From: a virus
DNA length: 29,733 nt
Reading direction: 5' to 3' (one strand)
Virus record (IMG/VR): IMGVR_UViG_3300048589_000267
Location: 1-29,733 of that record
Position numbers and translations under genes: made by a program. The stretch's first letter is position 1; every line of letters starts with the position of its first letter. The notes beneath the pieces are model-generated. The model made no database searches. It was not told the origin of the DNA and saw only the letters and a list, made by a program, of their open reading frames with translations. Shown piece after piece: positions 6,861 through 16,018 of this stretch.

Positions 6861-7234
6861 CGTTCCCACCCGTCCCGGTCTCGGCGCTGGTTGTGGTCCT
6901 CGAACTCCGTCACGCAGCGCCAGAGCTTGAACGACGCCACGATGCCGGCCAGGTACAAGACGCCGATCACCAGCCGCATGATCTGCCGCACCCCAAGAAA
7001 GTCCGTTTCAATCAAGTCGTACCGATCGGAGACGGTCAGCAGGTAGGCGACGCCGATAAAGAAGGTCAGGATCGCGACAACGCCGTAGAGCCGGACCAGC
7101 CAGACGCCGATCGAGGTCTGGATGCGCGTACCCCGGACCATCAGCAAGGCCAGCCAGCCTTTCCAGAGCGCGAACAGGACGGCCGGGATGCCGACTGCGG
7201 CAAAGGTAATGGTCTCGAACATCCGGTCGTTCAT
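6857..7234 (-). CDS. Three-helix membrane protein, holin candidate (125 aa)
   Basis: Unrecognised membrane protein with hydrophobic segments at about residues 8-33, 42-67 and 81-105 and a charged C-terminal tail (EFEDHNQRRDRD). It directly precedes the endolysin with a 4-base ATGA overlap and itself overlaps the preceding gene in the same way, so the three are translationally coupled. GGAGGCGGCT precedes the ATG at 7234; the longer open frame upstream is a shadow of the neighbouring gene. Topology and position make it a holin candidate equal to, or better than, the one at 4882. Confidence 0.7.
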   Translation of the reverse strand: MNDRMFETITFAAVGIPAVLFALWKGWLALLMVRGTRIQTSIGVWLVRLYGVVAILTFFIGVAYLLTVSDRYDLIETDFLGVRQIMRLVIGVLYLAGIVASFKLWRCVTEFEDHNQRRDRDGWER

Positions 7235-7700
7235 AGCCGCCTCCGATCGTGCCGCTCTCGCAGTCGGGCAAACAGGGCATCGGCCGCGAAGTTGCCGGTC
7301 GGTTCCGGGTCGATCACGGGCGCGTACGATCGATTTGCGATGGCGCGGGCTTCGTTCGGTCCGACGATCGCGACGATGAGCGGGTCCGTCGCCGTCGCCT
7401 CGCGGGCGTCGGGGAGAGAGCGGCCGGCTCGGTGGTAGCACCAGAGCGCGAACCGGCGGAGGGCTCGTGATCCCGCATTTCCTCGATGGCGCGGCGCCGG
7501 TCGAGCGCCTCCCGGAGCGCACGGTTCTCCGCCTCGCACGTCTCGTAGTCGATCAGGATCGCGCCCAGATCGAACGCGGCGTTCTTGATCGCCCTGATCC
7601 GCGCGATAGGCCGCAACCCGAGCGCCCGTCCGATCGCCGTGACGACGATCGCCATGCCTCCCGTTATCAGTTCCGGCAACCACTGTCGCCATGCCTCCAC
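7231..7700 (-). CDS. Membrane-anchored coiled-coil protein, apparently frameshifted
   Basis: Two good protein segments lie in different frames. The first, from GTG 7700 (behind AAGGTGA), has a hydrophobic segment (about residues 10-30) and then a coiled coil ending near EEMRDHEP. After that its frame degenerates into Arg/Ser/Pro-rich sequence. The second, in the -1 frame, resumes protein-like sequence (LWCYHRAGRSLPDAREATA, then DPLIVAIVGPNEARAI) and ends in an ATGA overlap with the next gene. The switch must occur at about 7480-7430. No canonical slippery heptamer is visible there, so a 1-base deletion (real or a sequencing error) is likelier than programmed shifting. An internal GTG start for the second part is possible. 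Function unknown; location and topology suggest the lysis or host-envelope group. Confidence 0.5.
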
Positions 7701-7726
7701 CGCCCATCACCTTACGGCCCGACTGT

Positions 7727-7942
7727 TCATGGGACCCGTTGCGCTTCCGCGCTCTCGTCGCCGTCTGTCTCATCGTCCGCTGCCTGATTGATCCAGCCGA
7801 GCATGGCGGCGTAGCCGTGCCAGTAGTCGTCGGGATCCTCACCGTCGCCCATCGTGACGATGACAACCGGCGACCCATCGACGTAGATCGTGGTGGCCCG
7901 GTTCCCGTCCTCGTAGACCTCTTCGGTGGTCGTGATGCTCAT
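7727..7942 (-). CDS. Small acidic hypothetical protein (71 aa)
   Basis: Unrecognised 71-residue protein between the fibre-like protein and the lysis genes. It begins MSITTTEEVYEDGNRATTI and has a short beta-like stretch (TIYVDGSPVVIV) followed by an acidic part with Trp residues (YWHGYAAMLGW). No signal peptide or membrane segment is seen. It starts at ATG 7942, two bases beyond the preceding stop, and is 27 bases from the next start. A small virion or tail accessory role is possible from position, not from sequence. Confidence 0.6.
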   Translation of the reverse strand: MSITTTEEVYEDGNRATTIYVDGSPVVIVTMGDGEDPDDYWHGYAAMLGWINQAADDETDGDESAEAQRVP

Positions 7943-7944
7943 GC

Positions 7945-8547
7945 CTACACCTCGATCATGGCGCCGAGCGGGATCGCCCAGCCGTAGCTGATCGCGTCGT
8001 TGACGGTGCCGGTGCCGCCGGTCACGCGAGCGCGGCCCGCGATGTTGATAGACGCGCCGGTACCCATGACGACTTTGGAATCAACCGCGATCCCCCACCG
8101 CTCGCCGCCCGTTGTCGTGGTCCGGGTGCCATCGATGGTGGAACCGGTGGCCTCGATGCGGGCGCACGTGATGATGGTCTGACCGGCAGGCGCATTGATG
8201 GCCATGCCGGCGAACGCGAACACCTGATACGGGATCCCCGCGATCAGTGGTCCGATGTTGCTGTTCGTGATCGTCGTACCGCTAGTCGACGTGACATTGG
8301 TGGCGGTCACTGATCCCTTGACGTTGCTCGTTTGCAGCACCAGCGGAGACGCCCACGACAGCGGGAACTCCTGCGGCAACGTCACCGGCAACTGGCGGGA
8401 GAGGATGTTGGTAAGTTCATTGATCCGGCGCTCCATCTGGTCGAGGCGATCGAGCAGCTGCACGTCCGACGTGCCGACCAGTGACCGGTCAATGACCGCG
8501 ATCGCGGCCCGCTTCGGATCGATCAGGTGCGGGGCGTTCCGTCTCAT
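7945..8547 (-). CDS. Fibre-like tail protein (200 aa)
   Basis: Probable tail appendage subunit. The N-terminal 50 residues form a short coiled coil (LLDRLDQMERRINELTNIL), suited to trimer formation. The rest is Thr/Ser/Gly-rich and beta-like (for example SVTATNVTSTSGTTITNSN) and resembles distal ends of small phage fibres. It is the last gene of the tail module, overlapping the upstream tail-tip gene by ATGA and preceding the lysis block. No receptor-binding fold is recognised, so the fibre call rests on composition, coiled coil and position. Confidence 0.6.
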   Translation of the reverse strand: MRRNAPHLIDPKRAAIAVIDRSLVGTSDVQLLDRLDQMERRINELTNILSRQLPVTLPQEFPLSWASPLVLQTSNVKGSVTATNVTSTSGTTITNSNIGPLIAGIPYQVFAFAGMAINAPAGQTIITCARIEATGSTIDGTRTTTTGGERWGIAVDSKVVMGTGASINIAGRARVTGGTGTVNDAISYGWAIPLGAMIEV

Positions 8548-9545
8548 GCCGCCACCCTCCGCCCGGTCACGATCCCCGACACCGACATGACGCCCGAATC
8601 GTCAAGGGCGCGCGCCATGATCCGCACGGTGAGCTGGTGGCTCACCGACGGCAACAGCACGCAGATGGTGTCGCCTTCACGGAACCGCCCGAAGCAGCCG
8701 TCGACGTTGACGACGCTCAGTTCGATGGCGTGCCCGAGCTGCGCCGTCTGCTCGACCAGCCCGAGCGCGGCCGAGCGGATGTGGCTGGCGTAGGGACCGC
8801 CGGCGATGCCGATCGAACCCTGGCGCCGCCCCACGGCGGCGATCGACGCCGCATCCTCGACGACCACCGATTGCCGGATGCTGGCCCGGTCGTTGAGCGG
8901 GTAGCCTTCGAGATCGTTGATGACTGGCGCGATCGATGTCGGCGCGCGCCAGTCGGTGATGTGGCGTGATTCGATCAGCTGCACGGTGCCGGTCTTGTCG
9001 GTGCCCTTGACGCCCCAATAGAGGATCAGCGCGTCGGGATCGATCCACCATTCCCGAGCCGATTCAGACGCCATGCGGTCGAGCGCGTCGCGCAGATCGC
9101 TGCCATCGAGGTTCATGGTCACCGGCAACCCGATGTCGTCCGCGTAGCGTTCCTGGACGACGGTGCCGTGCCGTCGGGTGCTTTCAGCGATCAACGTCAG
9201 GGCGACCGAGCCGGGCCAGCCGTGGAGCGGCCGCTGCTTGCGCGGGATGCGAGTTCCGCTGAACAGGAACCGGTTGTCTTCGGCGGCGATCTCGGTCGTA
9301 CCGTCACCGTTCGGCTGCACGTCGGTGATGACTCCGCTCCAGGTGCCGGCATCGTCGTCGAGGCAGACGATCCGGTGACCGCGCAGCTCGTCGTTCAGAC
9401 CGAGGCGCACCAGATCGGGGGACACGCATTCCGCCGACAGCGATCCGGCGCCATCCACGACCCACGACCGGGCCGGCGCGCCGTTGACCGGCACCCGCTG
9501 CGTGTTGAATCCGGCTGGATCGCTGATGAAGACGGCCGGCGTCAT
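8544..9545 (-). CDS. Tail-tip / baseplate hub-like protein (333 aa)
   Basis: Tail protein that follows the distal-tail-like gene with an ATGA overlap and precedes the fibre-like gene. The sequence has the mixed alpha/beta pattern of hub proteins: an N-terminal beta region (VFISDPAGFNTQRVPVNGA), a middle part with LDRMASESAREWWIDPD reminiscent of the gpD/Tal hub domain where a reduced-order problem is evaluated, and a C-terminal beta region with repeated V-x-V strands. No lytic motif is seen. ATG 9545 is chosen for the overlap; the longer frame adds 13 Arg/Gly-rich residues from the preceding gene. Family assignment is inferred from gene order and pattern. Confidence 0.65.
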   Translation of the reverse strand: MTPAVFISDPAGFNTQRVPVNGAPARSWVVDGAGSLSAECVSPDLVRLGLNDELRGHRIVCLDDDAGTWSGVITDVQPNGDGTTEIAAEDNRFLFSGTRIPRKQRPLHGWPGSVALTLIAESTRRHGTVVQERYADDIGLPVTMNLDGSDLRDALDRMASESAREWWIDPDALILYWGVKGTDKTGTVQLIESRHITDWRAPTSIAPVINDLEGYPLNDRASIRQSVVVEDAASIAAVGRRQGSIGIAGGPYASHIRSAALGLVEQTAQLGHAIELSVVNVDGCFGRFREGDTICVLLPSVSHQLTVRIMARALDDSGVMSVSGIVTGRRVAA

Positions 9546-12325
9546 GAGTAGCTCGCCTCCACCCACGCGACATCGACGTCGCACGAGACGCCGGCTTCAT
9601 CGACGGCGATCGACAGCGTGTGCGCGCCAGGCGTGGCGTGGAGCCAGCTGGCCGCAAGGGTCTGCGTGAGATCGGCCGCCACGTCATAGACCGTGTAGGC
9701 CATCGGCGGCACCGTCCTGATTTCATCGCCGGTGCTGGTGTCGGCCACGTAGGAGGTCATGTTCGGCCCGTCAATGACGAGCGACTCATCGGCGAACAGC
9801 ACGATGTAGCGCCCGGTCGTTTCCGGGTTGATCGCCACGCGCTGGTACGGATAGCCGGCGTCGTTCCGGTCGAGGAAGAGATCGCGGTACAGGACGTAGG
9901 CGTCGGTTTCGGCGCTGATTGCGCTGCAGGCGATATCGGAGCTGTCGAGCGTCAGGTGCAGGTAGGTGTGGTTGCGGGCCGTCGCCACGTAGCCCGGGTT
10001 GATGATCCGGTAGCGGGAGGTGGAATCCGGCGTTGTGGTCCACGTGTCCACGGTCAGCGAGGTCGCCGAGCTGTCGGTGATGGTGCGCGATTGCCCCGCC
10101 CCGACGCCGCTGATGATCCTGACGGTACCGCCGATCCACTGATCGACCACCCAGTCCTTGCCGTCATCGACCAGCGTGGTCGCGGTGGCCGATGTGGCGG
10201 TGCCCTCGTCGCCCGCCCACGACGCGCCGATTTCATCCGCGCCGTTCGGGACCAGGAACATGCCGACCGCGTAGGTGTCCGGCTCCAGTGTGACGTTCTG
10301 GATGGCTTCGTTGCCGAGCGACGTGTTCGGCGTCGCGTCGGTGAATTCGTGTGTCCACGCGGTCGCGCCATTCTCCTGACGCGATCCGAAGACGAATTCG
10401 CACATGCTGTTCGGGTTCTTCAACTGGTAATCGAAGCGGGCCGCCGTAATGGGCACCGGCAGCGAGATGCTGACGCCGTCGTGCCCGCCCTGGTCCTTGA
10501 ATTCCGGGCCGCCTTCCCAGGTGCGGTTGACATCGAGGATGGCGACGTAATCGTCGGTGCCGCCCGGGTTGAACGGAGTGAAGGGCTTTTGCACGAAGTG
10601 GTCGCGGTTGTCCACGTAGAGATCCCACGACCACGCGCCCGGCACCGTCATGTCGAACCGGTTCGGTTTCTTCTGACCGCTCGACAGCCACCACAGGCCG
10701 CGCGTGCTGTCGGTCCGCTCCGTCTTGCGCACCGGGTAGACCCAGCGGTCATTGCTCGACATGCGGACCAGCACCGACACGCCGTTCGCCAGTGCCCCGC
10801 CCCCGAGCGCCGCGTGTGTGACGCTCGTGGTCGTGCTGTCGGAAATCTCGATCTCGGTGCCGGCCTGCGCCCCGGACAGCACCGTCATGGTGCCGCCGAT
10901 CCACCGGTCTATCTCCGAGCCGAGACCGCTGGGGATGTTGGTCACGGTGGCGCTGCTGCCGGTGGTGGTCGTGACGTAGGCATAGGAGATGTCGAATGCC
11001 GGGCGGGTGAAGCTGGTGAACTGGTGATTGACGCCCGGCAGGACCGTTTGATCCGAGACCAGCAGCGTGTAGGTGATCGACTCCCCGACCGGCAGATGGT
11101 CGATGATCAGCCAGCAATACGCCTGCACGGTGTCGTAATCGCTGATCTGGCAGGGTTGCGGTTTGCCGTCGCGGAGCAGCGCCCAGTAGGTGCCGGCGAC
11201 GGCGCTGCTGCTGTTGTCCCCGAGATCCACTTCATACGGGTGATTGAAGAGCGTCTTGGTGCCGTTGTTGGTGATCGTGAACTGCCGCGCGATGATCGAT
11301 TGCGGGAAGTTCCCGGCCGGCGTCATCGTCACCGTCAGGTTGGTGGGCGCGTTGCCGCCCACGGTGAACGGGGGGCTGGTGAACGGCCCGGTCACGAACT
11401 CGAACGCATCGAAGTAGGTGGTTCCGGTTTCACCTGCGGTCGCGAACACGCGCACGCCAACTTTGCAGTAGTCGGTCGTCGCCGGGGCAGGCGTGTCTAG
11501 GGTGTGAAATTGTTGCCACACATCAACCGCGTATTCGCCGGGTAGTTCAATCGTGTCGGCGAAGTTCTCTGAGATAAACGCATCAGCGGCGGTGTAGAAC
11601 CGAACCACTGGATAAATGGTGATGCCGGAACTGCTCGTCATCCCTTCGACGCTACGCACCGCCGCCCTGATGGTAATGACATCGCCCTCACTCGCAGGAA
11701 ACTCGGTGTCGTTCAAGACGTAGATCGCACCGCCCGATCCGGTGTTCACGGTCACGGCCAACTCACCCGAGCCGCCGTCGGCGTCGTACACGGTGCCGGT
11801 GTCGCGGGTGAACGCGCTGGTGACGTTGGCGGGGTCGGCTGACTTGGTCCAGCCGGTCGTGTTGGTAGCGAACGACGGGTTGGTGATCGCGGTGGCGGTG
11901 ACGACATCGGTGTCGGTGTCGGGAGTGGTGGCGTGCCAGAGCGGATCGGTCGCGTACCAGACGACATCGAACGTGTCGACGGTGCCGTCAACGACCGAGC
12001 CCGGCAACGTGATGCGCGCCTGAACCGACCACTCGGTTGCATCGTTGAACGCCACCACGAGCTCGCCGGGCGACGTATCGAGCGGATTGAGCCGTTGCAG
12101 CGCCAGCGTCCACGTGGCTTCGATGGTGCGGGAGACGGTGCCATCGTTGCCAAACTCACACGGAATGGCGCGATCACCGATGGTGACGGCGGTAATGACG
12201 CCGTCGGCGCCACTTCTCGGAACGGTGGTGAAGGTGGGGTTCCACGCGCCGCGCACGTCGTCGTCCATCCCGATCCAGATGCCGTCGTCGCCCGGTTCCC
12301 ACCCGCGCCAGCTCACCACGCGCAT
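9542..12325 (-). CDS. Large distal-tail / tail-tip protein (927 aa)
   Basis: Large tail protein immediately after the tape measure, where siphophages encode the distal tail (Dit) protein. The N-terminal ~130 residues fit a Dit-like core that would sit on the tail tube. The rest is a series of beta-rich, Thr/Asp-rich modules, as in evolved Dit proteins carrying carbohydrate-binding domains. One module type occurs twice: RWIGGTMTVLSGAQAGTEI near 10.9 kb and QWIGGTVRIISGVGAGQSR near 10.1 kb, each followed by an IxDSxxTS motif. A Trp-rich region between them (WGGPEF-type segments near 10.5 kb) could bind sugars. It overlaps its neighbours at both ends (TGATG and ATGA). Host-surface binding is inferred. 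Confidence 0.75.
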   Translation of the reverse strand: MRVVSWRGWEPGDDGIWIGMDDDVRGAWNPTFTTVPRSGADGVITAVTIGDRAIPCEFGNDGTVSRTIEATWTLALQRLNPLDTSPGELVVAFNDATEWSVQARITLPGSVVDGTVDTFDVVWYATDPLWHATTPDTDTDVVTATAITNPSFATNTTGWTKSADPANVTSAFTRDTGTVYDADGGSGELAVTVNTGSGGAIYVLNDTEFPASEGDVITIRAAVRSVEGMTSSSGITIYPVVRFYTAADAFISENFADTIELPGEYAVDVWQQFHTLDTPAPATTDYCKVGVRVFATAGETGTTYFDAFEFVTGPFTSPPFTVGGNAPTNLTVTMTPAGNFPQSIIARQFTITNNGTKTLFNHPYEVDLGDNSSSAVAGTYWALLRDGKPQPCQISDYDTVQAYCWLIIDHLPVGESITYTLLVSDQTVLPGVNHQFTSFTRPAFDISYAYVTTTTGSSATVTNIPSGLGSEIDRWIGGTMTVLSGAQAGTEIEISDSTTTSVTHAALGGGALANGVSVLVRMSSNDRWVYPVRKTERTDSTRGLWWLSSGQKKPNRFDMTVPGAWSWDLYVDNRDHFVQKPFTPFNPGGTDDYVAILDVNRTWEGGPEFKDQGGHDGVSISLPVPITAARFDYQLKNPNSMCEFVFGSRQENGATAWTHEFTDATPNTSLGNEAIQNVTLEPDTYAVGMFLVPNGADEIGASWAGDEGTATSATATTLVDDGKDWVVDQWIGGTVRIISGVGAGQSRTITDSSATSLTVDTWTTTPDSTSRYRIINPGYVATARNHTYLHLTLDSSDIACSAISAETDAYVLYRDLFLDRNDAGYPYQRVAINPETTGRYIVLFADESLVIDGPNMTSYVADTSTGDEIRTVPPMAYTVYDVAADLTQTLAASWLHATPGAHTLSIAVDEAGVSCDVDVAWVEASYS

Positions 12326-15300
12326 CAGCCCATCCTCCTCTTGCTCATGACGCGGCGTGTCCGATCCGCAAGGGCGCTCTCCTCAACCGTGATGGTCTGG
12401 TGGATGACGTTGCCCTTGTAGACCACGCTCGCGCCCTGGCTGCCCCGCCGGCGTCCCATGGGATCGAGCCGTCCTCGCGTGCCGGCGGCATTCGTGACCG
12501 TTGATCCCGTTGGCAGCGACACCAGCTCCGGCCCGGCCTCACCGACGAGCCGCAGGTGGCCGCCGGTCGCCATTCCCTCGACACGGGCGGCGATGTTGCG
12601 CTGTGAGTCGGGCAGAATGAACGTGCCGGTGGCCGCCCGGCCCGCGTTGACAAGTGATCCGCCACCAATATCGAACGTGTTGACGTAGGTGGTAATGGAT
12701 CGGCCGTCCATCGCGTTCAGCAACGCGAGCATCCGGCTCAGCCGCCCTTCAACATCGTTGTCAGTCATCTTGACGTTGATGCCGAACGCTTCAGCGATCA
12801 CTTCCGTGAACGTGGTGAGCGTGGAGTTCAGGGTGTTGAGCGCGGTGGTCGCGGAATCGACTTCGCCAAAGTTGACCTCGATGCCGGTCTCTGTCTCGGA
12901 GATCAACCCCATACTGATCAGCATCGCCTTGAGTTGCGGATCGGCAGCTGCGATCTCAGCGATCATCGCCGTCGTGGACGCCTGCATGGCGTCGGAGGAC
13001 GACGCGGCCGCCAGCTGGGCCAGTTGCAGCGCCTGCGCGGCTTTCGCCTGGTCCATGAAGCCGAGCGCCACCACCTGCTCTTCCGCGGACCGATCGGCCA
13101 GGCTATCAACGTACCGGGCATGTTCTTCGGCCAGCTGCGCCATGAGCGGCAGCTGCTTGGCCTGAATGCGCAGCGCGTCTTCCTGCACCGAGTTGTTTGC
13201 CAGCATGATCCGGTGATTGGCTTCCAACCCGTCGCGATACGTCTTGCCGGAGATCAGGCCGTCACGGAACAACTGGTTGAGCGTGCTGGATTCCTTGTTG
13301 CCCTCGGTCAGGCTGTTCGACCAGTCCCAGACGCTTTCGGAGAGCCGGGCGAAGTTCTGGGCCGCCCCGACGACACCGCCGAACGTGCTGTCGAGAACCG
13401 TGGCCGGGTTCATGCTGGACATCGACTCGCGCACGGCATCGGCGATATCCCGGTAGGCGTCCTCAAGTTCAACCAGGTCGCCCTTGGTGTCGCCGAGGAA
13501 CTGACTATGCACGGCCTGGACGGCGGCAAAGTCAGCAGTCGCACGAGAGGCCTGATCGATCGCCGGAGTGAGCTCGAGGTACTTGCTGTAGTAGTCGCTC
13601 ATCGCCGGCATCGACGCGAGCACGGCCTCTACAAAGTCGTACTGGACGACGATGCCCTCAGCCGTCAGGGCGCTCAGATCGGCGATCGCTTGCCCCATCG
13701 AAGCGAAACGCATCGCCCACGGCCCGACGTCCACCACATCGGCGGCCATCGGTTCAGCGCCGGACCACAAACCCTGCCCGCGCTGAGACGCGGCGAGGGC
13801 TTGCATCACGCGGTTCTGTTCTTCCATCGCCGCAGCCGCATTCACGGTCGCGATTGCCGCCTGATTCTGGGCTTGCTCGTAATCCATCCATGCTTGCGTT
13901 GATTGCTCGATTGCCGTTGCCTGCGCGATTGCCGCTTCTGTTTGTTGCGCCCAAGCGGACAACACCAACTGGTAGACCAGTTGCAGTTGGTCGCTCGTGA
14001 GATTGTTCAGATTGCCGATGGCGATGCCTGATTCGAGCAACGCCGCTTCGAGTTGCCGGAATGTTTCCGGGGTGAGCTGCAGTAGCTCGTCAAGCACACT
14101 GTTGAGCGTCGTATCCGCACCGGTGAGCGATGGTCCGAATGGGTCCATCTCCTGCACCGTAGTGGTCATGTCGCGAATGTCTTGGGCAAAGTAGAGGAGT
14201 TCCTGGTACGCCTCGCCACCCTTGCCGAGCGAATTCGCCCACCGGGTCAGAGCATCGGTCTGCGCGTCGATGGAGTCCATCAGGTCGTCTTGCGTTAGGG
14301 CCAGGTACGCGACCGCGCCGCCGAGCGTAACAATGGCCGGGGCCGCAATCAGCGCCGCCGCGCCAGCCGCCGTGATGGCTCCCGCTAGTCCCACCGTTGC
14401 CCCGCTGCTGCCGATTACCGTAGCAAGGGACGAGAATAGCCCCGCTCCGCCGGCGGCAGCCCGGAAGCTCTTGACTCCCTGTCCGAGCCGAACCAGACCA
14501 CCGACCGCCAAGCCGGCTTCGAGCCCGAACGATCCAAGCCCTGCCGCGGCGTCGCCGATCGGGCCGGTGAAGTCCACGAGAGCCAGCGCGGCATCTTGTG
14601 TCTGGTTAGCGAGTTGCTGCACCTGGCCGGTGGTCGTGTTCGCCGCGTCTCCCGCCGCCCCGACTGCGAATTCCGATTGCTCCATCAGGGCGTTGAACCG
14701 GAACGCGCCCGCTTCCGCGTTCGTCATGGACAACGTGAGGTTGTCCTGATCGATCGCGGCCTGATTCATCGTCAGGCCGAGCAGTTCGGCCGATTCGGCC
14801 TCACCGCGAATAGCCGCGGCAACCCGCTGTGATGCGTCAACGAGCGTGATGCCGTTGAGTGAGGCGAGATCACCGGATACAGAAATCAACCGCTTTATCT
14901 GATCTGTGGTCAATCCGTAATTGCGCTGCAACGTGCCCATGACGTTCGCAGCTTCGATAACCTGGTCGTTACTGAATATCGTGGTGGACTGCATTTGCTC
15001 CGCGAACGCCACAAATGACGCCGACGCCGTCCCATAAGTCCGCTCCAGAGACAAGAGCGCAATCTCGTGGTTGCGGGCCTGATTCGAGTAAATGGTGAAC
15101 GATGCACCCAGGGCGGCCAGACCTTGCTGTGAACGATTGACAGCATCTCGATAGTTTTCGAGCGAGCGACTGGTTCGTGCGGACTGCGTCGCCACATCGG
15201 CAGCAGAACGGGTAACCCGTTGCTGTGTCGTATCCAGCTCGCGCATCGACTGTTCAGTCGTTTCGGCGGCGCGATCCATTTGATCGAGGCCGCTCTTCGC

Positions 15301-15420
15301 GCGCCGCGACGACGACTCCATGTCCTGCGCGGATGTCTTCGCGGCCTGTCCGATCTCCTTGAAGATACGGACGGCGTCGCCCTCGACAACGATTTCAACA
15401 GCTAAACGGCGATCGGCCAT
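12325..15420 (-). CDS. Tail tape measure protein (1031 aa)
   Basis: Longest gene in the window. It opens with a long helical, coiled-coil region rich in Gln, Ser and Ala (RRAKSGLDQMDRAAETTEQS). A hydrophobic Gly/Ala stretch lies at about residues 285-385, more helices follow, and a Gly-rich C-terminus (RAATGTFILPDSQRN) ends it. This pattern, and a place between the tail-assembly chaperones and the Dit-like gene, define tape measure proteins, which set tail length and occupy the tube lumen. By the usual 0.15 nm per residue the tail would be about 155 nm. ATG 15420 has AAGGA upstream. Unusually, the gene is separated from the chaperones by an opposite-strand gene. Confidence 0.92.
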   Translation of the reverse strand: MADRRLAVEIVVEGDAVRIFKEIGQAAKTSAQDMESSSRRAKSGLDQMDRAAETTEQSMRELDTTQQRVTRSAADVATQSARTSRSLENYRDAVNRSQQGLAALGASFTIYSNQARNHEIALLSLERTYGTASASFVAFAEQMQSTTIFSNDQVIEAANVMGTLQRNYGLTTDQIKRLISVSGDLASLNGITLVDASQRVAAAIRGEAESAELLGLTMNQAAIDQDNLTLSMTNAEAGAFRFNALMEQSEFAVGAAGDAANTTTGQVQQLANQTQDAALALVDFTGPIGDAAAGLGSFGLEAGLAVGGLVRLGQGVKSFRAAAGGAGLFSSLATVIGSSGATVGLAGAITAAGAAALIAAPAIVTLGGAVAYLALTQDDLMDSIDAQTDALTRWANSLGKGGEAYQELLYFAQDIRDMTTTVQEMDPFGPSLTGADTTLNSVLDELLQLTPETFRQLEAALLESGIAIGNLNNLTSDQLQLVYQLVLSAWAQQTEAAIAQATAIEQSTQAWMDYEQAQNQAAIATVNAAAAMEEQNRVMQALAASQRGQGLWSGAEPMAADVVDVGPWAMRFASMGQAIADLSALTAEGIVVQYDFVEAVLASMPAMSDYYSKYLELTPAIDQASRATADFAAVQAVHSQFLGDTKGDLVELEDAYRDIADAVRESMSSMNPATVLDSTFGGVVGAAQNFARLSESVWDWSNSLTEGNKESSTLNQLFRDGLISGKTYRDGLEANHRIMLANNSVQEDALRIQAKQLPLMAQLAEEHARYVDSLADRSAEEQVVALGFMDQAKAAQALQLAQLAAASSSDAMQASTTAMIAEIAAADPQLKAMLISMGLISETETGIEVNFGEVDSATTALNTLNSTLTTFTEVIAEAFGINVKMTDNDVEGRLSRMLALLNAMDGRSITTYVNTFDIGGGSLVNAGRAATGTFILPDSQRNIAARVEGMATGGHLRLVGEAGPELVSLPTGSTVTNAAGTRGRLDPMGRRRGSQGASVVYKGNVIHQTITVEESALADRTRRVMSKRRMG

Positions 15421-15464
15421 TATCGGTATCCTTGTGCCGGGTTATGCGCGAAAGGGATAGACAG

Positions 15465-16016
15465 ATGAAACGGTTGTTCCTGGCGATTCTGTTGATCGCT
15501 TGTCTGGTTGGTGAGACCGCCGTCCAGGCCGACGATTCGCCGGCAGTGCTTGCGGCCGAAACGATCGGCGCGGGATGGATGTTGGTGGAGCACGCCGAAC
15601 CCGGAAACTCGCTTTCCACTTGGAAGAAGCTGACCAGATACGATCATCCGGACGGTTCGGTTGTGGCTATCTGGTTGATCGAGCTTGGCGACAGCATCGG
15701 CGCACTCGAGAGCAACTGGGGCGCTGCGCGCCTCTTCTACGGTGCGACGGCAGAACGGGAAGCAGTTGTTCCTGATCCGCTCTCGGAGGGGATCAGTGCT
15801 GCCGACGTTGCATTGCCTGACGGCGTCTCTGACGGCATCCGAATCGAGGGGCTGGGTCGCACGAATCAGGACACGACTGGTGCCGGGCTCTTTGGTTCGC
15901 TCGAACACCGGGTTGCAATCGTCGTGCTCACCGAAGGCACCGTGAACGACCTGACCGGCGTCGCCGCCGCCGACTACATTGCCGGCCTCTACTTCGCTGC
16001 GTTGTCCGATCAGTAG
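15465..16016 (+). CDS. Exported protein or lipoprotein encoded against the late operon (moron candidate, 183 aa)
   Basis: The only clear plus-strand gene within the late region. From ATG 15465 (AAAGGG eight bases upstream) it begins MKRLFLAILLIAC, a typical signal peptide. LIAC fits a lipobox, and a type I cleavage after VQA is an alternative. The mature part has a globular mixed pattern (GWMLVEHAEPGNSLSTWKK, AIWLIELGDSIGALESNW, HRVAIVVLTEGTV) and no recognised domain. The minus-strand frame over the same bases (242 aa) is Arg/His-rich and looks like a shadow. The gene ends 2 bases from the convergent G-T stop and starts 44 bases from the divergent tape measure start, so it was inserted neatly between two normally adjacent genes. 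Expression in the lysogen is inferred. Confidence 0.82.
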   Translation: MKRLFLAILLIACLVGETAVQADDSPAVLAAETIGAGWMLVEHAEPGNSLSTWKKLTRYDHPDGSVVAIWLIELGDSIGALESNWGAARLFYGATAEREAVVPDPLSEGISAADVALPDGVSDGIRIEGLGRTNQDTTGAGLFGSLEHRVAIVVLTEGTVNDLTGVAAADYIAGLYFAALSDQ

Positions 16017-16018
16017 GC

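Noticed and set aside
7400-7700. Rz/Rz1-type overlapping spanin pair
   Set aside because: The membrane helix plus coiled coil fits an inner spanin, but no lipobox or Pro-rich lipoprotein is found in the overlapping frame, and the endolysin suggests a thick-walled host.
9620-11500. Plus-strand open frame of 626 codons opposite the Dit-like gene
   Set aside because: Arg/Val/Gly-rich mirror of a GC-rich minus-strand gene, without a ribosome site or recognisable domain; the minus-strand gene is continuous and overlaps its neighbours correctly.
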